This document shows, one piece after another, positions 9,292 to 18,450 of a stretch of DNA of 64,000 bases. The stretch's first letter is position 1, and every line of letters starts with the position of its first letter. This stretch comes from Saprospira grandis str. Lewin. Its GTDB lineage: Bacteria; Bacteroidota; Bacteroidia; Chitinophagales; Saprospiraceae. The DNA lies in assembly GCF_000250635.1 (NCBI RefSeq), contig NC_016940.1, positions 372,001 through 436,000 on the forward strand, read 5' to 3'. Made by a program: the position numbers and the translations under genes. The notes under the pieces were generated by a model. It worked only from the letters and a program-made list of their open reading frames with translations. It was not told the origin of the DNA and made no database searches.

Positions 9292-10890
9292 CTAGTCTTC
9301 ATTTGAAAATAAATCCTTAGGGAAAATATCTACGCTTACATTCTTTAGCCTTTCCTCAATTTCTTTATTTTTTTGGACGGTTTCATAGTCGTCTTCTACA
9401 TAAATCTGCTCTAATTCTTCATTGCTTTTGCCTTCAAAAAAGTCAAAATCAAAAATGTCGGAGTCTAAGACAATATTAGGAGTCAATTTATGTATTTCTT
9501 TTTCTAGCTGGCTTAACCGCTCTACCCAAATGCCTTTTTCTGCCGTTCTGTTTACTTTGAGAAAAACCGATCCTTCGGGAGCGCCCAATAAAGGAATTGG
9601 GCTATGCGTAGACGCAATAAATTGGATCTTTGGAAAAAGATCGGTCAATAATTGTGGGATTTTTTGTTGCCATTTAGGATGCCAGTGCAAATCGAGCTCA
9701 TCAATAATAACAATACCCTCAAATTCTACTGGATTGAGTACATCTGGTTGTGCTTCAAACATTCGAATAATCAAGTCGCCAACCATAGCGATTAAACTAC
9801 GGTAGCCCGAAGCTAATTGATTAAACTGAATGGCCGATTTACCTTCTTCCAGATAAAAAACTCTTTGGCTTTTGGTCACTTCAATCTGCATTCCCATGGC
9901 GCCAAGTAATTGCTCAAGTAGGGCAATTGTCTGCTTAAATTTTTCTTGGATTGTTTCATCCGAATGCAATTTCCAAAGCTTTAAATAATATTCTATGCTG
10001 CGCAAGGGAATACTGCTGCGGTAAATACTGAGAATGGGATTTTTTACCACTGTTTTTGAAGGCTCATCCTGTTCATAGGTTTCTAAACGAGCAGGACCAT
10101 AAGCAACGACATTTCTATAGACCGTTTTTAACCTTTCTCTAGGATAGACATAATAATTTTTTTCATCATCATCTGGAGATTGCAACAGCAGCCCTAGTTT
10201 TGTTTTTTTGTCTTTTTGATCTAGAGAAGAGAATCCCTTATTTTCTTCTGCCATAGGAATTTCAGCATAAAGTGCTGTGGCTATTGCTCGAAGCAAAGAA
10301 GTTTTTCCGTAGCCATTTTCTCCCGTTAGAAAAATCCAGTTGGCTGAAGTGGGTAGGTTTTCGAGCCCACTGCTTTTTATACCCTGAAAATTTTCAAACG
10401 TAAATGCAGATAGGCGGCCAGAAGGGGTATAATAAAGATTATTTTCTTTTAGGTGGTGCTCAATATGCTCTTGCTCTTCAGTAGTGAGAGAAATGGTCTC
10501 CCCTGCAAACTGTTGCATCAACCAGTCTTTGAAATTCAAACTACTATTGGAAAATGCAGAACTATAAGCAGTATAAATAGGTATACTAGGCCATTTTTCT
10601 CTTAAAGAATTATACAACTGTTTCAAAACTGCCGGGATGAGTTCATGTGCATCCTCTTGTAACAATAAGAGTCCTTTAGTTGGAATAAAAATCAAAAAAT
10701 CTAATACCGCTATTATATCTACTATTCCTCTTTCTTTTTCAAAAGCTTCAGTTGTTTTTACATAAACCTCATGATGAAAAGAAACAGATAGTTCTTCCCC
10801 TTGATCGACCAATTCTTTGAGGCGCAAATAAATTTGCTCATCTAAATAGGAGGTATTTTCTGAGGCGGGAAAAGATTTTGGGTAAATCAT
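9292..10890 (-). CDS. ptuA: ATPase, PtuA-like (Septu) with N-terminal extension
   Basis: A 532-aa ABC/SMC-type ATPase. Walker A G-E-N-G-Y-G-K-T is near residue 190, Walker B with V-I-I-D-E-L-D-L-H-W-H-P near 395, and the switch region A-S-T-H-S-P near 430. This is the AAA_21/OLD-like architecture of defence ATPases. With the HNH gene directly downstream it matches Septu (ptuA-ptuB). The first 160 residues form a separate mixed alpha/beta region that precedes the ATPase core and is not obvious in the PtuA proteins I know. It may be a sensor or effector-binding module. The operon runs leftwards. A 250-bp gap and a 110-bp repeat separate it from the next defence module. Confidence 0.8.
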   Translation of the reverse strand: MIYPKSFPASENTSYLDEQIYLRLKELVDQGEELSVSFHHEVYVKTTEAFEKERGIVDIIAVLDFLIFIPTKGLLLLQEDAHELIPAVLKQLYNSLREKWPSIPIYTAYSSAFSNSSLNFKDWLMQQFAGETISLTTEEQEHIEHHLKENNLYYTPSGRLSAFTFENFQGIKSSGLENLPTSANWIFLTGENGYGKTSLLRAIATALYAEIPMAEENKGFSSLDQKDKKTKLGLLLQSPDDDEKNYYVYPRERLKTVYRNVVAYGPARLETYEQDEPSKTVVKNPILSIYRSSIPLRSIEYYLKLWKLHSDETIQEKFKQTIALLEQLLGAMGMQIEVTKSQRVFYLEEGKSAIQFNQLASGYRSLIAMVGDLIIRMFEAQPDVLNPVEFEGIVIIDELDLHWHPKWQQKIPQLLTDLFPKIQFIASTHSPIPLLGAPEGSVFLKVNRTAEKGIWVERLSQLEKEIHKLTPNIVLDSDIFDFDFFEGKSNEELEQIYVEDDYETVQKNKEIEERLKNVSVDIFPKDLFSNED

Positions 10891-11031
10891 ATCACTATAT
10901 ATTCTAGGCGAGGGCCTGCTTTTAAGTAAAAAAGTTGATGGCGCTATTTTCTTGCTTTATTTCGCGCTATGGTTAATTGCGCATTAAAACGACAGCCGAT
11001 TATTCTTTATCATAGAATAAAGCGCTACTAG

Positions 11032-11141
11032 AAAATGAGTTCAACAACTTGGCCTCAAGATAAAGATTTATAGAAAAAGGGGGCATTAAAAAATGGCTTA
11101 AGCGGCGGCCAGCTCTATTTTGTTCCTGTTCTTTTTTGGGC
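11032..11141. repeat. 110-bp direct repeat, left copy
   Basis: This copy matches 13396-13505 at 108 of 110 positions by eye; the only difference is a GG/CC dinucleotide. It contains a duplicate of the last 12 codons and stop of the small HTH gene at 13462-13923 and the following 66 bp. The pair brackets the PARIS-like operon exactly: this copy begins 2 bp from the ariB stop, the other ends 25 bp from the ariA start. Confidence 0.9.
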
Positions 11142-11143
11142 CT

Positions 11144-12055
11144 TTATTCTCGACGAAGAAAAGTTTCCCCTATAAATTCATCTTCCCAACTAGCAATAGC
11201 CTGATACAGTGCAGTAGTTCTAAAATCTTCTACACGATAACTAATGCGTAAATTTTTTTCTAAATCTTCTGCAGCTATTTTTTTGCTGCTGCCAGATTTA
11301 GCAATACAGCGTCTTAAGGCAAAAGAAAACAACTCTAAGAACTCATGACCGTTGGTCCATTTTTCTAGCTCCTTTGCTATAGTTGTAGTGGCTATTTCTT
11401 CTTCTATTTCAGGATTTCGTTTAAAAAATCCAGGCTTTTTCGATTTGTTTTCGACGGCTCGCAATAATTTGGGCAGTGAAAAAGATAAATCCTGTTCTTT
11501 AAAAAAATCCTTGAAGGGTAAAAGCACTAACTTACTGTTCTTTATGCTCTTAAATTTTAGCCCCCAGCGATTGAGCTCATTTAAATAGCGGAGATAAGAT
11601 AAGGGCCAAAGTTTTTCCATCAACACCTCTAAGAGTTTGCTTCCATCCCCACAAAAACTGGCTAATTTTTCATCATCTACATATTCAGCCAGTAAATTTT
11701 CCCAGCAGCTTGGACTTTGAAGCTGCATCATTTCTGCGTCATGTGCATCGGTCAAAAAAACTTGATCGGGAGGACTCCAACCCAAAAAAGGTTTAAAATC
11801 TGCATCAATAATGGCAATGACAAATTCTAGCGCCTGCTTTTTGGCCATCTCAACTAACCTAAGGGCCATTTCCCAACCCGAGCTAGAAAAAAAAGAAGTA
11901 TTTCGGTTGAAAAACTTCTTATAAAATTTTTCATCTGATTTGGATTCTACAACAACGGCCAAGTTTTTTTGATGACTACGATCTAAACACATTTTAATTT
12001 CGCCGAACAAATAGTTATCATCTTGCTCATATTTCAGGTCTTTGGGGCTAGGCAT
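11144..12055 (-). CDS. ariB: DUF4435/TOPRIM protein, AriB-like (PARIS)
   Basis: A 303-aa protein with a TOPRIM-like core of the DUF4435 type: V-V-V-E-S-K-S-D (E37, D41), then A-I-I-D-A-D (D84, D86) and the family block F-L-T-D-A-H-D-A-E-M-M (residues 100-110). In PARIS, AriB is the nuclease released by the AriA ATPase when phage anti-restriction proteins are sensed; it shuts down the cell by cleaving tRNA. The start codon overlaps the end of the upstream ATPase gene by 8 nt, as expected for a two-gene toxin module. Other AAA-DUF4435 pairs exist, so a PARIS-like rather than a strict PARIS assignment is safest. Confidence 0.78.
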   Translation of the reverse strand: MPSPKDLKYEQDDNYLFGEIKMCLDRSHQKNLAVVVESKSDEKFYKKFFNRNTSFFSSSGWEMALRLVEMAKKQALEFVIAIIDADFKPFLGWSPPDQVFLTDAHDAEMMQLQSPSCWENLLAEYVDDEKLASFCGDGSKLLEVLMEKLWPLSYLRYLNELNRWGLKFKSIKNSKLVLLPFKDFFKEQDLSFSLPKLLRAVENKSKKPGFFKRNPEIEEEIATTTIAKELEKWTNGHEFLELFSFALRRCIAKSGSSKKIAAEDLEKNLRISYRVEDFRTTALYQAIASWEDEFIGETFLRRE

Positions 12056-13370
12056 CTTCTGGTCCTTTTAAAGAGATGGTTAAATCCCACTCTCCATTGA
12101 TAATACTTGGAGAATGTGTAGAAACAATAAAATCGAAGTTCTTGAGGGCAATAATATCCTGCATATCCTCAATAAATTCTTTTTGCCAAGCGATATGCAA
12201 AGAAATTTCTGGCTCATCTAATAAAATGAGGGAAGCGTCTGGAATTCGGAACAACAACTCATAGAGTAGAACTAATTCATGTTGCTCTCCAGAAGATAAA
12301 TTCTTTGGCAGAATATCTTTATCCCGAATATTTTTGAAGTAAAAACCCTTTTCTTCTGAGAGATAGATTTTTTTGTAGGAAAAGCGACGCTCATTTAAAA
12401 TCTCTAGAAACAATTTCACTTTTTGGTCAAAAGCATCTTCTTCATAGACCTTAAGCTGTTCTTGCATATCTAAAATATTGACTGCCAGAATAGCTTTTTT
12501 AATATCGTCTAGGCTGTCGGGGATATCTAAAGGGGCGGTATCCTTAGACAAAAGTCCTAACTCTTGTAACTCTCTTCGTTTTTGATTGACTTTGGCCGCC
12601 ATTTTTTGCAGCTCTTCTACCTCATAGTCTGTTTTTATCTCTCCAGAAATAATGCGTTGACTCAAAGAGTTTTTTAAATCATCCGATTTTTTACGGTACT
12701 GGGCCGTTTTTTCTTGTAAAATAGCGGCTAATTCTGCCGCATAGTTGGTGGAAGTTGTATCCACTTTAAAGTTCTTTATCCCAGTGTTTTCAGCTTGAGG
12801 GAACAAATACAACCTTTGTGTTTTAATAAATTGAATTTTGACATTGTTCAAAATATTTTTGAGCACATCTGGTAGTATTTCACGCTCTAACTCATTTCTA
12901 AATCGGGGAAGAAGCTGATCATTATAAAGTTTAAGGACTTTCTCTGCACTTAATAAAGTCTTTGTTTTTAACTCAAAAAATCTATTTGGCCCCAAAGCTT
13001 CTAGAGGCAAATAGTCTGCTAGATTAGCAAAAAGATCTTCTGTTTTCTTTTGAAAATTTTTATACTGAGTGAATCTCTTAACTTTCACGCTGCTAGCATC
13101 AAAAATTGTAAAGACTACTCTATCCTTACGACGGTTATCTAACTCGAGCTGTTTTTCATCATCAAAAACAATTTTCAGAAATGAGAACGGAATGTCCCAT
13201 ATTTTCAAGAAATCAGGCTGATCTGGGTTAAAAACGCTATTCAACAAGCGAAAGAGTATTGTTTTGCCCACTCCATTTTCGCCATAAATAATGGTCAGTT
13301 TATTATTTAAATCTATTTGGTGGTCAAATAGACCGAGCAGGCCCTTAACTTGAATAGAGCTAATTCGCAT
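12048..13370 (-). CDS. ariA: AAA ATPase, AriA-like (PARIS)
   Basis: A 440-aa ATPase with N-terminal Walker A Y-G-E-N-G-V-G-K-T (residues 29-37), a helical coiled-coil middle (about 220-330), signature N-L-S-S-G-E-Q-H near 350, Walker B L-I-L-L-D-E-P-E-I-S-L-H near 378 and a V-S-T-H-S-P switch near 418. Size and layout fit AriA. The ATG at 13370 is 25 bp inside the right 110-bp direct repeat, so the cassette holds these two genes and almost nothing else. There is no integrase, transposase or regulator inside. Expression probably comes from a promoter in or beyond the repeat, possibly by read-through from the HTH gene upstream. Confidence 0.78.
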   Translation of the reverse strand: MRISSIQVKGLLGLFDHQIDLNNKLTIIYGENGVGKTILFRLLNSVFNPDQPDFLKIWDIPFSFLKIVFDDEKQLELDNRRKDRVVFTIFDASSVKVKRFTQYKNFQKKTEDLFANLADYLPLEALGPNRFFELKTKTLLSAEKVLKLYNDQLLPRFRNELEREILPDVLKNILNNVKIQFIKTQRLYLFPQAENTGIKNFKVDTTSTNYAAELAAILQEKTAQYRKKSDDLKNSLSQRIISGEIKTDYEVEELQKMAAKVNQKRRELQELGLLSKDTAPLDIPDSLDDIKKAILAVNILDMQEQLKVYEEDAFDQKVKLFLEILNERRFSYKKIYLSEEKGFYFKNIRDKDILPKNLSSGEQHELVLLYELLFRIPDASLILLDEPEISLHIAWQKEFIEDMQDIIALKNFDFIVSTHSPSIINGEWDLTISLKGPEDA

Positions 13371-13395
13371 AAGTGGAAAATTCAGACAGTTTGAT

Positions 13396-13505
13396 AAAAT
13401 GAGTTCAACAACTTGGCCTCAAGATAAAGATTTATAGAAAAAGGGCCCATTAAAAAATGGCTTAAGCGGCGGCCAGCTCTATTTTGTTCCTGTTCTTTTT
13501 TGGGC
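13396..13505. repeat. 110-bp direct repeat, right copy
   Basis: The original copy: its last 44 bp encode the C-terminus (N-K-I-E-L-A-A-A and stop) of the small HTH gene, and the rest is its 3' flank. The partner copy at 11032-11141 carries the same sequence detached from any full gene. Confidence 0.9.
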
Positions 13506-13923
13506 TTGGGTATAAGGCGGCCAAGCCTGCCAAGTAAATTTTATAATACAAGCTAATAAAGCGGTTGAGATAAGTTAGGGGCGAAGCGATAGCTGCTAAA
13601 TAATTTACTTTTTTGGACTGCGCTGTTTTTTTCTGGTCCTTTTGCGGCAAGTTGTTTTGGCTTTGGCCTTTTAGTAAGCCCAAGCTAATCAATTGCTCAT
13701 AAATGAGGTTTAATTCTGAAACTTCTTCCAAAATGGCTGTGGGTTGGCCCAAAGCCTTAAAAATGAGGAGGAATTCTGCAAAGAGAAATTTTCTGCGGCC
13801 AATAAAATGGTCCAAACCCGCAGCACGCAAACGTTTGCGTAAAGTAGGATAAGAAATGCCGTAAAAAGCTTTGAGCATTTTTTTACTCAATTTATAGTCT
13901 TGCATTTTTTGATCGAGCTGCAT
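13462..13923 (-). CDS. Small HTH-like protein at the edge of the defence cassette
   Basis: A 153-aa basic protein of unknown family. Residues about 15-37 (K-M-L-K-A-F-Y-G-I-S-Y-P-T-L-R-K-R-L) look like a helix-turn-helix. Residues 40-85 are helical, and a second hydrophobic stretch (about 110-137) could pack in a core or against the membrane. Its composition and GGCC content resemble the core genes, unlike the ATPase and TOPRIM genes downstream. Its 3' end is duplicated at 11032-11141, so it appears to be the resident gene beside which the PARIS-like cassette was placed. A regulator of the downstream genes is possible but unproven. Confidence 0.65.
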   Translation of the reverse strand: MQLDQKMQDYKLSKKMLKAFYGISYPTLRKRLRAAGLDHFIGRRKFLFAEFLLIFKALGQPTAILEEVSELNLIYEQLISLGLLKGQSQNNLPQKDQKKTAQSKKVNYLAAIASPLTYLNRFISLYYKIYLAGLAALYPSPKKNRNKIELAAA

Positions 13924-14222
13924 AATATCTTGTATTTTTTGTTAGTACTTAAAGTTAGGGTTAATATTTTGTAAACGCAAATTGTTGGGTGTTTTTTTCT
14001 TCATTGTTTTGGTCCGCGCAATTTTTTTAGCGCCAAAAAAATTCATTGTTTTTTGGCCCAATTGCTAATTGAAAGCCGCTATTTGAAAGGGGGATTTTAT
14101 TCCCAGATAAATTTCATAGGAACCCCAGGGCCAAGGCCCTAGGCTAAGAAAAAATTGTCATCCCCTCTTGCGAGGGGATTTTTCTTGGCGGTTGTTGTTG
14201 GGGGGGGTGTTGTTTTGAAGTT
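13924..14222. other. Gene-free stretch with short palindromes
   Basis: No credible gene. It contains AT-rich sequence that probably holds the promoter of the HTH gene and a fragment of the intergenic repeat block (around 14030-14095). It also has a strong hairpin ATCCCCTC-TTGC-GAGGGGAT (14164-14183) followed by T5 on the + strand, which could act as a terminator or be another mobile palindrome. Confidence 0.5.
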
Positions 14223-14777
14223 TTTCTAGACCAGTGGGTTAAAACCCACAGCAAAAAAGAGAACCATTCTACATCCAAAAAAATGAGCCGAAGGTTGAAA
14301 CCATCGGCTTATAAAAAATTAAACTAAAAACCGTTTCTTTTTTCGGGGCGGTTATTTTTTTCTATTGTTTTTTTATGGAGGTTTTTAAACCTCCATTTAA
14401 AATGAAATGCCTTTTTGTTGCCTGGCTGTAGGTTTCAACCTACAGACCACCACAGTTTTTTACCACAGAAAAAAATTCATTGTTTTTTGGCCCAGTTGCT
14501 AATTGAAAGCCGCTATTTGAAAGGGGGGATTTAAGGGCCGAAGAAAAAAGTTTAGAGAAAAAATACAGATGAGCGGCCTAGCGATGTGCAGCAGTGCGGC
14601 AAAGCCGCAGCCCCAGCAAAAAACTTGTTTTTTTGCGCAGGGCCGAGCGAACAGCGAGCTGCGGAACGTAGCGCCGCAAGGCGAAGCCGCAGCGGAGGCC
14701 CCAAAAAAATAGCGAGCTGCGACAACAAGAACTTCAGTTCGCAGTTCGACGACGGAAAGGAGTAAGGCCCCAAATAA
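14223..14777. repeat. Composite intergenic repeat block, copy C (right half)
   Basis: Nearly the same sequence as 7683-8309, including the palindromes around GGGTTAAAACCC, GGTTTTTAAACC and GGTTTCAACC. It ends with an inverted hairpin unit finishing GGAGGCCCC...GGCCCCAAATAAAA near 14777. It occupies the space before the tolC-type gene. Confidence 0.8.
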
Positions 14778-14886
14778 AATCGCATAAAAAAAGCAAAAAA
14801 ATGCAGCCCTGTAGATTTCTTGATCTAGGTCAAGAAGGAAGAAATTTGGAAAGAGGACCTTTGCCTTAGACAAAAATAGATCTGGC

Positions 14887-16257
14887 ATGAAAAAATTGAT
14901 GTTTTCCTTTTTTCTTTTTTGGGCAGCACTCCCTATAAGGGCCCAAGAATTTATTCCGCAAGAATTTTGGGGGCTTTGGGAGGCCACAGCAAAGCGAGAC
15001 GCAGGCCTAAAAAGTTTTGATTTGGCCCAAGAGCAAATTTTATTGCAAGATAAAGCGCTGCGCTATCGCTTTTTGCCCAATTTAGAACTCAATGCAAGTT
15101 ATACTCGCTTGGGCGAAGACCTTCGTTTTGATAGCGATATGGAAAGTTTGTTGATGGGCAGCCAACGTTTGTTGGCCAAAGAAGCTTTGGGCATTCCATT
15201 TAATGCGGCTTTGCCCGAACAAGTACCACTTTCTGAAATTCCGCCCATTTTGGAGCGAAATATTTTGAAAGCCTCCGCCGATATGAATTGGTTATTATAT
15301 AGTGGCGGAAAAATTAAGCAGGGCCGAAAAGCTTTGCAAGCCAAAGGCGAACTGCAATTGGCCCAAAAACAAATGCAAAAAGAAACGCTCTTTAATAATT
15401 TGCTGCAAACTTATGATCAGTTGGGTTTATTGCTGGCCGCAGAAAAAGTATTGTCGCAAACAGGCGATTATTTGGCCCAGCAAGAAAATTTTGTAGAAAA
15501 AGCTATTGCCAACGGTTTGGCGATTCCGATTGATCGCAAAAAAATTGAACTGGCCAAAAAACAACTGGCCCTCAAAGTAGAAGAGCAAAAAAGCAAGAAG
15601 AAAATTGTTTTGGCCCTTTTAGCTCAGCAATCGCAACTGCCCGCAGAAGAATTGGCCAATTTGCACCCTCAATTGGTTTTGCCTGCAGAAAAAAACTGGT
15701 CCAGCGAAAAAAGAGTAGAATTAAACGCCTTAGAAGCGGCCCAAAAAGCTTTGCATGCCCAAGAAAAAATGGAACGCCAAAGTTTTATTCCCAAACTTGC
15801 GCTCAAAGGACATTATGAAATTTTGCAGCAAGATTTATCGCTGCTCGACCCCAAAGCCTATGTCGCTTTGGGCATGAATTGGACGCTCTTCGATGGTCGG
15901 CAAGGCCATCTCAAAGCAGAGGAAAAAGCTTTGGAGCAACAAAAAGTCAAAGAAAAAATACGTGAAGTAGAAGAACAACTGCTTTTGGCCGAGACCAAAG
16001 CGCAGGCGGACTGGGATTTGGCCCAAGAAAAAATTGAGTTGCAAAAAGCCGAGAAAAAATTGGCCGAAGAACATTATGCGCTAGTGCAAGAACAATATCA
16101 AAATGGATTGACGGATTTGCGTGAGCCTTTGGCGGCCCTAAAAGATATTGAACAAATTTCTTTTTCCTTGGCGCAAAGCAGATACCAAGCAAGACGCGCC
16201 TATTTGGCCCTCATCCAAGCAAAAGGACAGTTAATTAAGACCATCGAACAACAATAA
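14887..16257 (+). CDS. TolC family outer membrane efflux protein
   Basis: A 456-aa TolC-like outer membrane channel. An N-terminal signal peptide (MKKLMFSFFLFWAALPIRAQ) is followed by two long alpha-helical hairpin repeats rich in Gln, Lys and Glu and beta-strand segments (L-E-L-N-A-S-Y-T-R-L near residue 70; G-M-N-W-T-L-F-D-G-R near 330), as in the OEP family. It is the first gene of a three-gene operon with an HlyD-like adaptor 4 bp downstream and an ABC-2 permease. Together they should form a trans-envelope exporter for a small molecule or peptide. The substrate is not evident. Confidence 0.9.
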   Translation: MKKLMFSFFLFWAALPIRAQEFIPQEFWGLWEATAKRDAGLKSFDLAQEQILLQDKALRYRFLPNLELNASYTRLGEDLRFDSDMESLLMGSQRLLAKEALGIPFNAALPEQVPLSEIPPILERNILKASADMNWLLYSGGKIKQGRKALQAKGELQLAQKQMQKETLFNNLLQTYDQLGLLLAAEKVLSQTGDYLAQQENFVEKAIANGLAIPIDRKKIELAKKQLALKVEEQKSKKKIVLALLAQQSQLPAEELANLHPQLVLPAEKNWSSEKRVELNALEAAQKALHAQEKMERQSFIPKLALKGHYEILQQDLSLLDPKAYVALGMNWTLFDGRQGHLKAEEKALEQQKVKEKIREVEEQLLLAETKAQADWDLAQEKIELQKAEKKLAEEHYALVQEQYQNGLTDLREPLAALKDIEQISFSLAQSRYQARRAYLALIQAKGQLIKTIEQQ

Positions 16258-16261
16258 TCAA

Positions 16262-17236
16262 ATGAAACGACTATTTATTTTGGGCCTTCTGCCCCTACTC
16301 CTTTTTAGTTGCCAGACAGAAGAACAGCCAGAAAAAATTAAATTTCCTCAGGGAAAAGTAAAATATAAAACCTTGGGCGTTAGCTCGAAGATTGCCGGCC
16401 GCTTGGCAAAAATTTATGTTCAAGAAGGACAGCTGGTCCAAAAAGGCGATACTTTAGCCCGACTCGACATTCCGGAGATCGCTGCAAAGATGGCGCAGGC
16501 CGAAGGCGCTATTTTAGCGGCCTCTGGACAATTGGAGATGGCAAAAAATGGGGCAACTAGCGAACAAAGAGCGCAATTGGAACAAAAAATTGAAGCCGCC
16601 AAAGCACAACTCGCTTTTGCAGAAGCTTCTGAAAAAAGATTGGCGGCTTTGCATGCCGATTCATTACTCTCTACGCAATCTTATGAAGAAGTAGCCATGA
16701 AAGTAGAATTGGCTCAAGCACAACTAGCGGCTTTAAAAGAAAAGCGAAAAGAGGTTGAAAAAGGAAGTCGCAGCGAATTAGTACAGCAAGCGCAGGGACA
16801 ATTGGCCAGAGCGCAGGCGGCCAAACAAGAATTAGAAGTGGCCCAAGAAGAAATTTATATTATTTCGCCCGCCAATTTTAGAATCGAAACCATTTCGCTA
16901 GAAGAAGGCGAGCTCCTTGGCCCCGGTTACAGCCTTTTTTATGGCTACAAAACAGAAAGCATGTATTTCCGCTTTAGCATTGCCGAATCTGAAATTTACA
17001 ACTTTGAGGAAGGACAAAAAATAAATGTTCAAAATCCTTACACCAAAGAAGAAATTCCCTGCGAATTGCGTCGCATCAAACAATTGGCCCGTTATGCCAG
17101 CCAAAGTTCTGCGGCCCCCAACTACGAATTGGCCGAAAATTTATACGAGCTACAACTTTGGCCCATTCAAAAAACCAAAAGTCCGCAATATGTCAATGCA
17201 ACAGTTTTGCTGCTTGCTGAGGCTACAAAAAAATAA
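16262..17236 (+). CDS. HlyD/YhiI-like periplasmic adaptor lipoprotein
   Basis: A 324-aa membrane fusion protein. It starts with a lipoprotein signal (L-L-L-F-S-C, lipobox Cys near residue 17), which suggests anchoring by lipid rather than a transmembrane helix. Residues about 45-75 form the first lipoyl half (I-A-G-R-L-A-K-I-Y-V-Q-E-G-Q-L-V-Q-K-G-D-T-L). A coiled-coil hairpin follows (about 75-200), then the second lipoyl half and a beta-barrel (I-N-V-Q-N-P-Y). It lies 4 bp after the tolC-type gene and 5 bp before the permease gene, so it is the expected link between them. Confidence 0.88.
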   Translation: MKRLFILGLLPLLLFSCQTEEQPEKIKFPQGKVKYKTLGVSSKIAGRLAKIYVQEGQLVQKGDTLARLDIPEIAAKMAQAEGAILAASGQLEMAKNGATSEQRAQLEQKIEAAKAQLAFAEASEKRLAALHADSLLSTQSYEEVAMKVELAQAQLAALKEKRKEVEKGSRSELVQQAQGQLARAQAAKQELEVAQEEIYIISPANFRIETISLEEGELLGPGYSLFYGYKTESMYFRFSIAESEIYNFEEGQKINVQNPYTKEEIPCELRRIKQLARYASQSSAAPNYELAENLYELQLWPIQKTKSPQYVNATVLLLAEATKK

Positions 17237-17241
17237 GAGAA

Positions 17242-18450
17242 ATGAAAGAGTTTTTTCAATTGCTGGGCCTAGAGTTTAAGCGTTTTTTGAGCAACCGTGT
17301 CATTCTGGCCATTTTTTTTATGGCGCCAGTTTTTTACGGCCTTTTATTTCAGGCCGTTTATCGCAAAGCACAATTGCAAGACCTGCCCATTTTGGTGGTG
17401 GATGCCGATCAAACGCCTTCTTCGGCTCTCTTAATCGATGCCCTTTCCGATAATCCAAGTCTAAAAGTGGCCGAAGTATTGGGCGAGGTACAATATTTAA
17501 AAGAAAAAATGTTGGAAGAAGAATTTATGGCGGTGGTGCAAATCCCCCAAGATTTTGAGGCCAATATTTTACAAAAGCGTCATCCAGAGGTTCGTGTAGA
17601 TCTCAACATGGTTAATTTGTTGGAAGCCAACCTCGCCAGCAGAAATTTGCAATTGGTTTTGGCCAGTTTAAATGCGGGTTTTGAAATTGAAGGCCTAAAA
17701 AAACAAGGGATGTCGCCTCCTCAGGCTGCCGCAGCTTATGAAGCTTTTCAAATTAGTTTTCACAAGTTATATAATAGTAGCGGCAGCTATTTATATTATA
17801 TGTTGCCTGGTTTGTTGGCCGCAATTTTACAACAAGTGATTTTTTTGGCCATGGCCATTAGTTTTGCTCGAGATTTTGAAGATGGTCATTTTAGTCGCTT
17901 GGCCAAGGCTTCTCCTTTTGCAGGCTATAGTTTATTGCTGAAAATTTTGCCCATCGCCATTTTTCTGCCCCTCAATTATGCCTTGATGTATTGGGGCTTC
18001 CAATATTTTCAGATCGATTTTTTGATGCCCTTAGATAAATTGCTGCCTTTGGTTATTTATTTTTCTTTGGCCGCTACCTTTATCGGTTTATTATTTTCGA
18101 TTGTTTTGCCCAGCCAATTAACGGCCACCGAATTATTGATGGTCATTTCTACTCCCGCCTTTGTTTTGAGTGGATTTAGTTGGCCGCGTTCGGGCATGCC
18201 GCCCCTTTTGGCCGAGGCTGCCAATTATATACCCCTAACGCCTTTTATTGAAGGCCTTAGAAAATTGAGTTACTATGGCGCAGAGCTTTCGCAAATTGAG
18301 CCCGAAATTAAACAGCTACAATTTTTGGCGCTTTCGGCTTTCGTTTTACTTTTTGTGGTGCTACAAATAAAAACCCTTTTGCGCAGAAGGAAACTTAATG
18401 CTTTGCCCGAATCCGACTCAAAGTTTCGGGCCGAATCCCTAAAAAACTAG
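17242..18450 (+). CDS. ABC-2 type transporter permease (YhhJ-like)
   Basis: A 402-aa ABC-2 permease with one N-terminal transmembrane helix (residues about 20-38), a long extracytoplasmic domain (about 45-185; P-I-L-V-V-D-A-D-Q-T-P-S-S), and then five hydrophobic segments between about 195 and 375. This is the YhhJ/DrrB-like layout. No ATP-binding subunit is encoded in the operon or nearby, so the ATPase must come from elsewhere or the system is incomplete. The last 56 bp overlap the convergent Crp/Fnr gene. Confidence 0.88.
   Translation: MKEFFQLLGLEFKRFLSNRVILAIFFMAPVFYGLLFQAVYRKAQLQDLPILVVDADQTPSSALLIDALSDNPSLKVAEVLGEVQYLKEKMLEEEFMAVVQIPQDFEANILQKRHPEVRVDLNMVNLLEANLASRNLQLVLASLNAGFEIEGLKKQGMSPPQAAAAYEAFQISFHKLYNSSGSYLYYMLPGLLAAILQQVIFLAMAISFARDFEDGHFSRLAKASPFAGYSLLLKILPIAIFLPLNYALMYWGFQYFQIDFLMPLDKLLPLVIYFSLAATFIGLLFSIVLPSQLTATELLMVISTPAFVLSGFSWPRSGMPPLLAEAANYIPLTPFIEGLRKLSYYGAELSQIEPEIKQLQFLALSAFVLLFVVLQIKTLLRRRKLNALPESDSKFRAESLKN

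Noticed and set aside
8330-11031. Direct repeats flanking the Septu-like operon, by analogy with the PARIS-like cassette
   Set aside because: Compared both flanks by eye and found no shared segment beyond generic palindromes.
14164-14187. Terminator for a + strand gene
   Set aside because: A strong hairpin plus T5, but no + strand gene ends before it; kept only as a note in the gap description.
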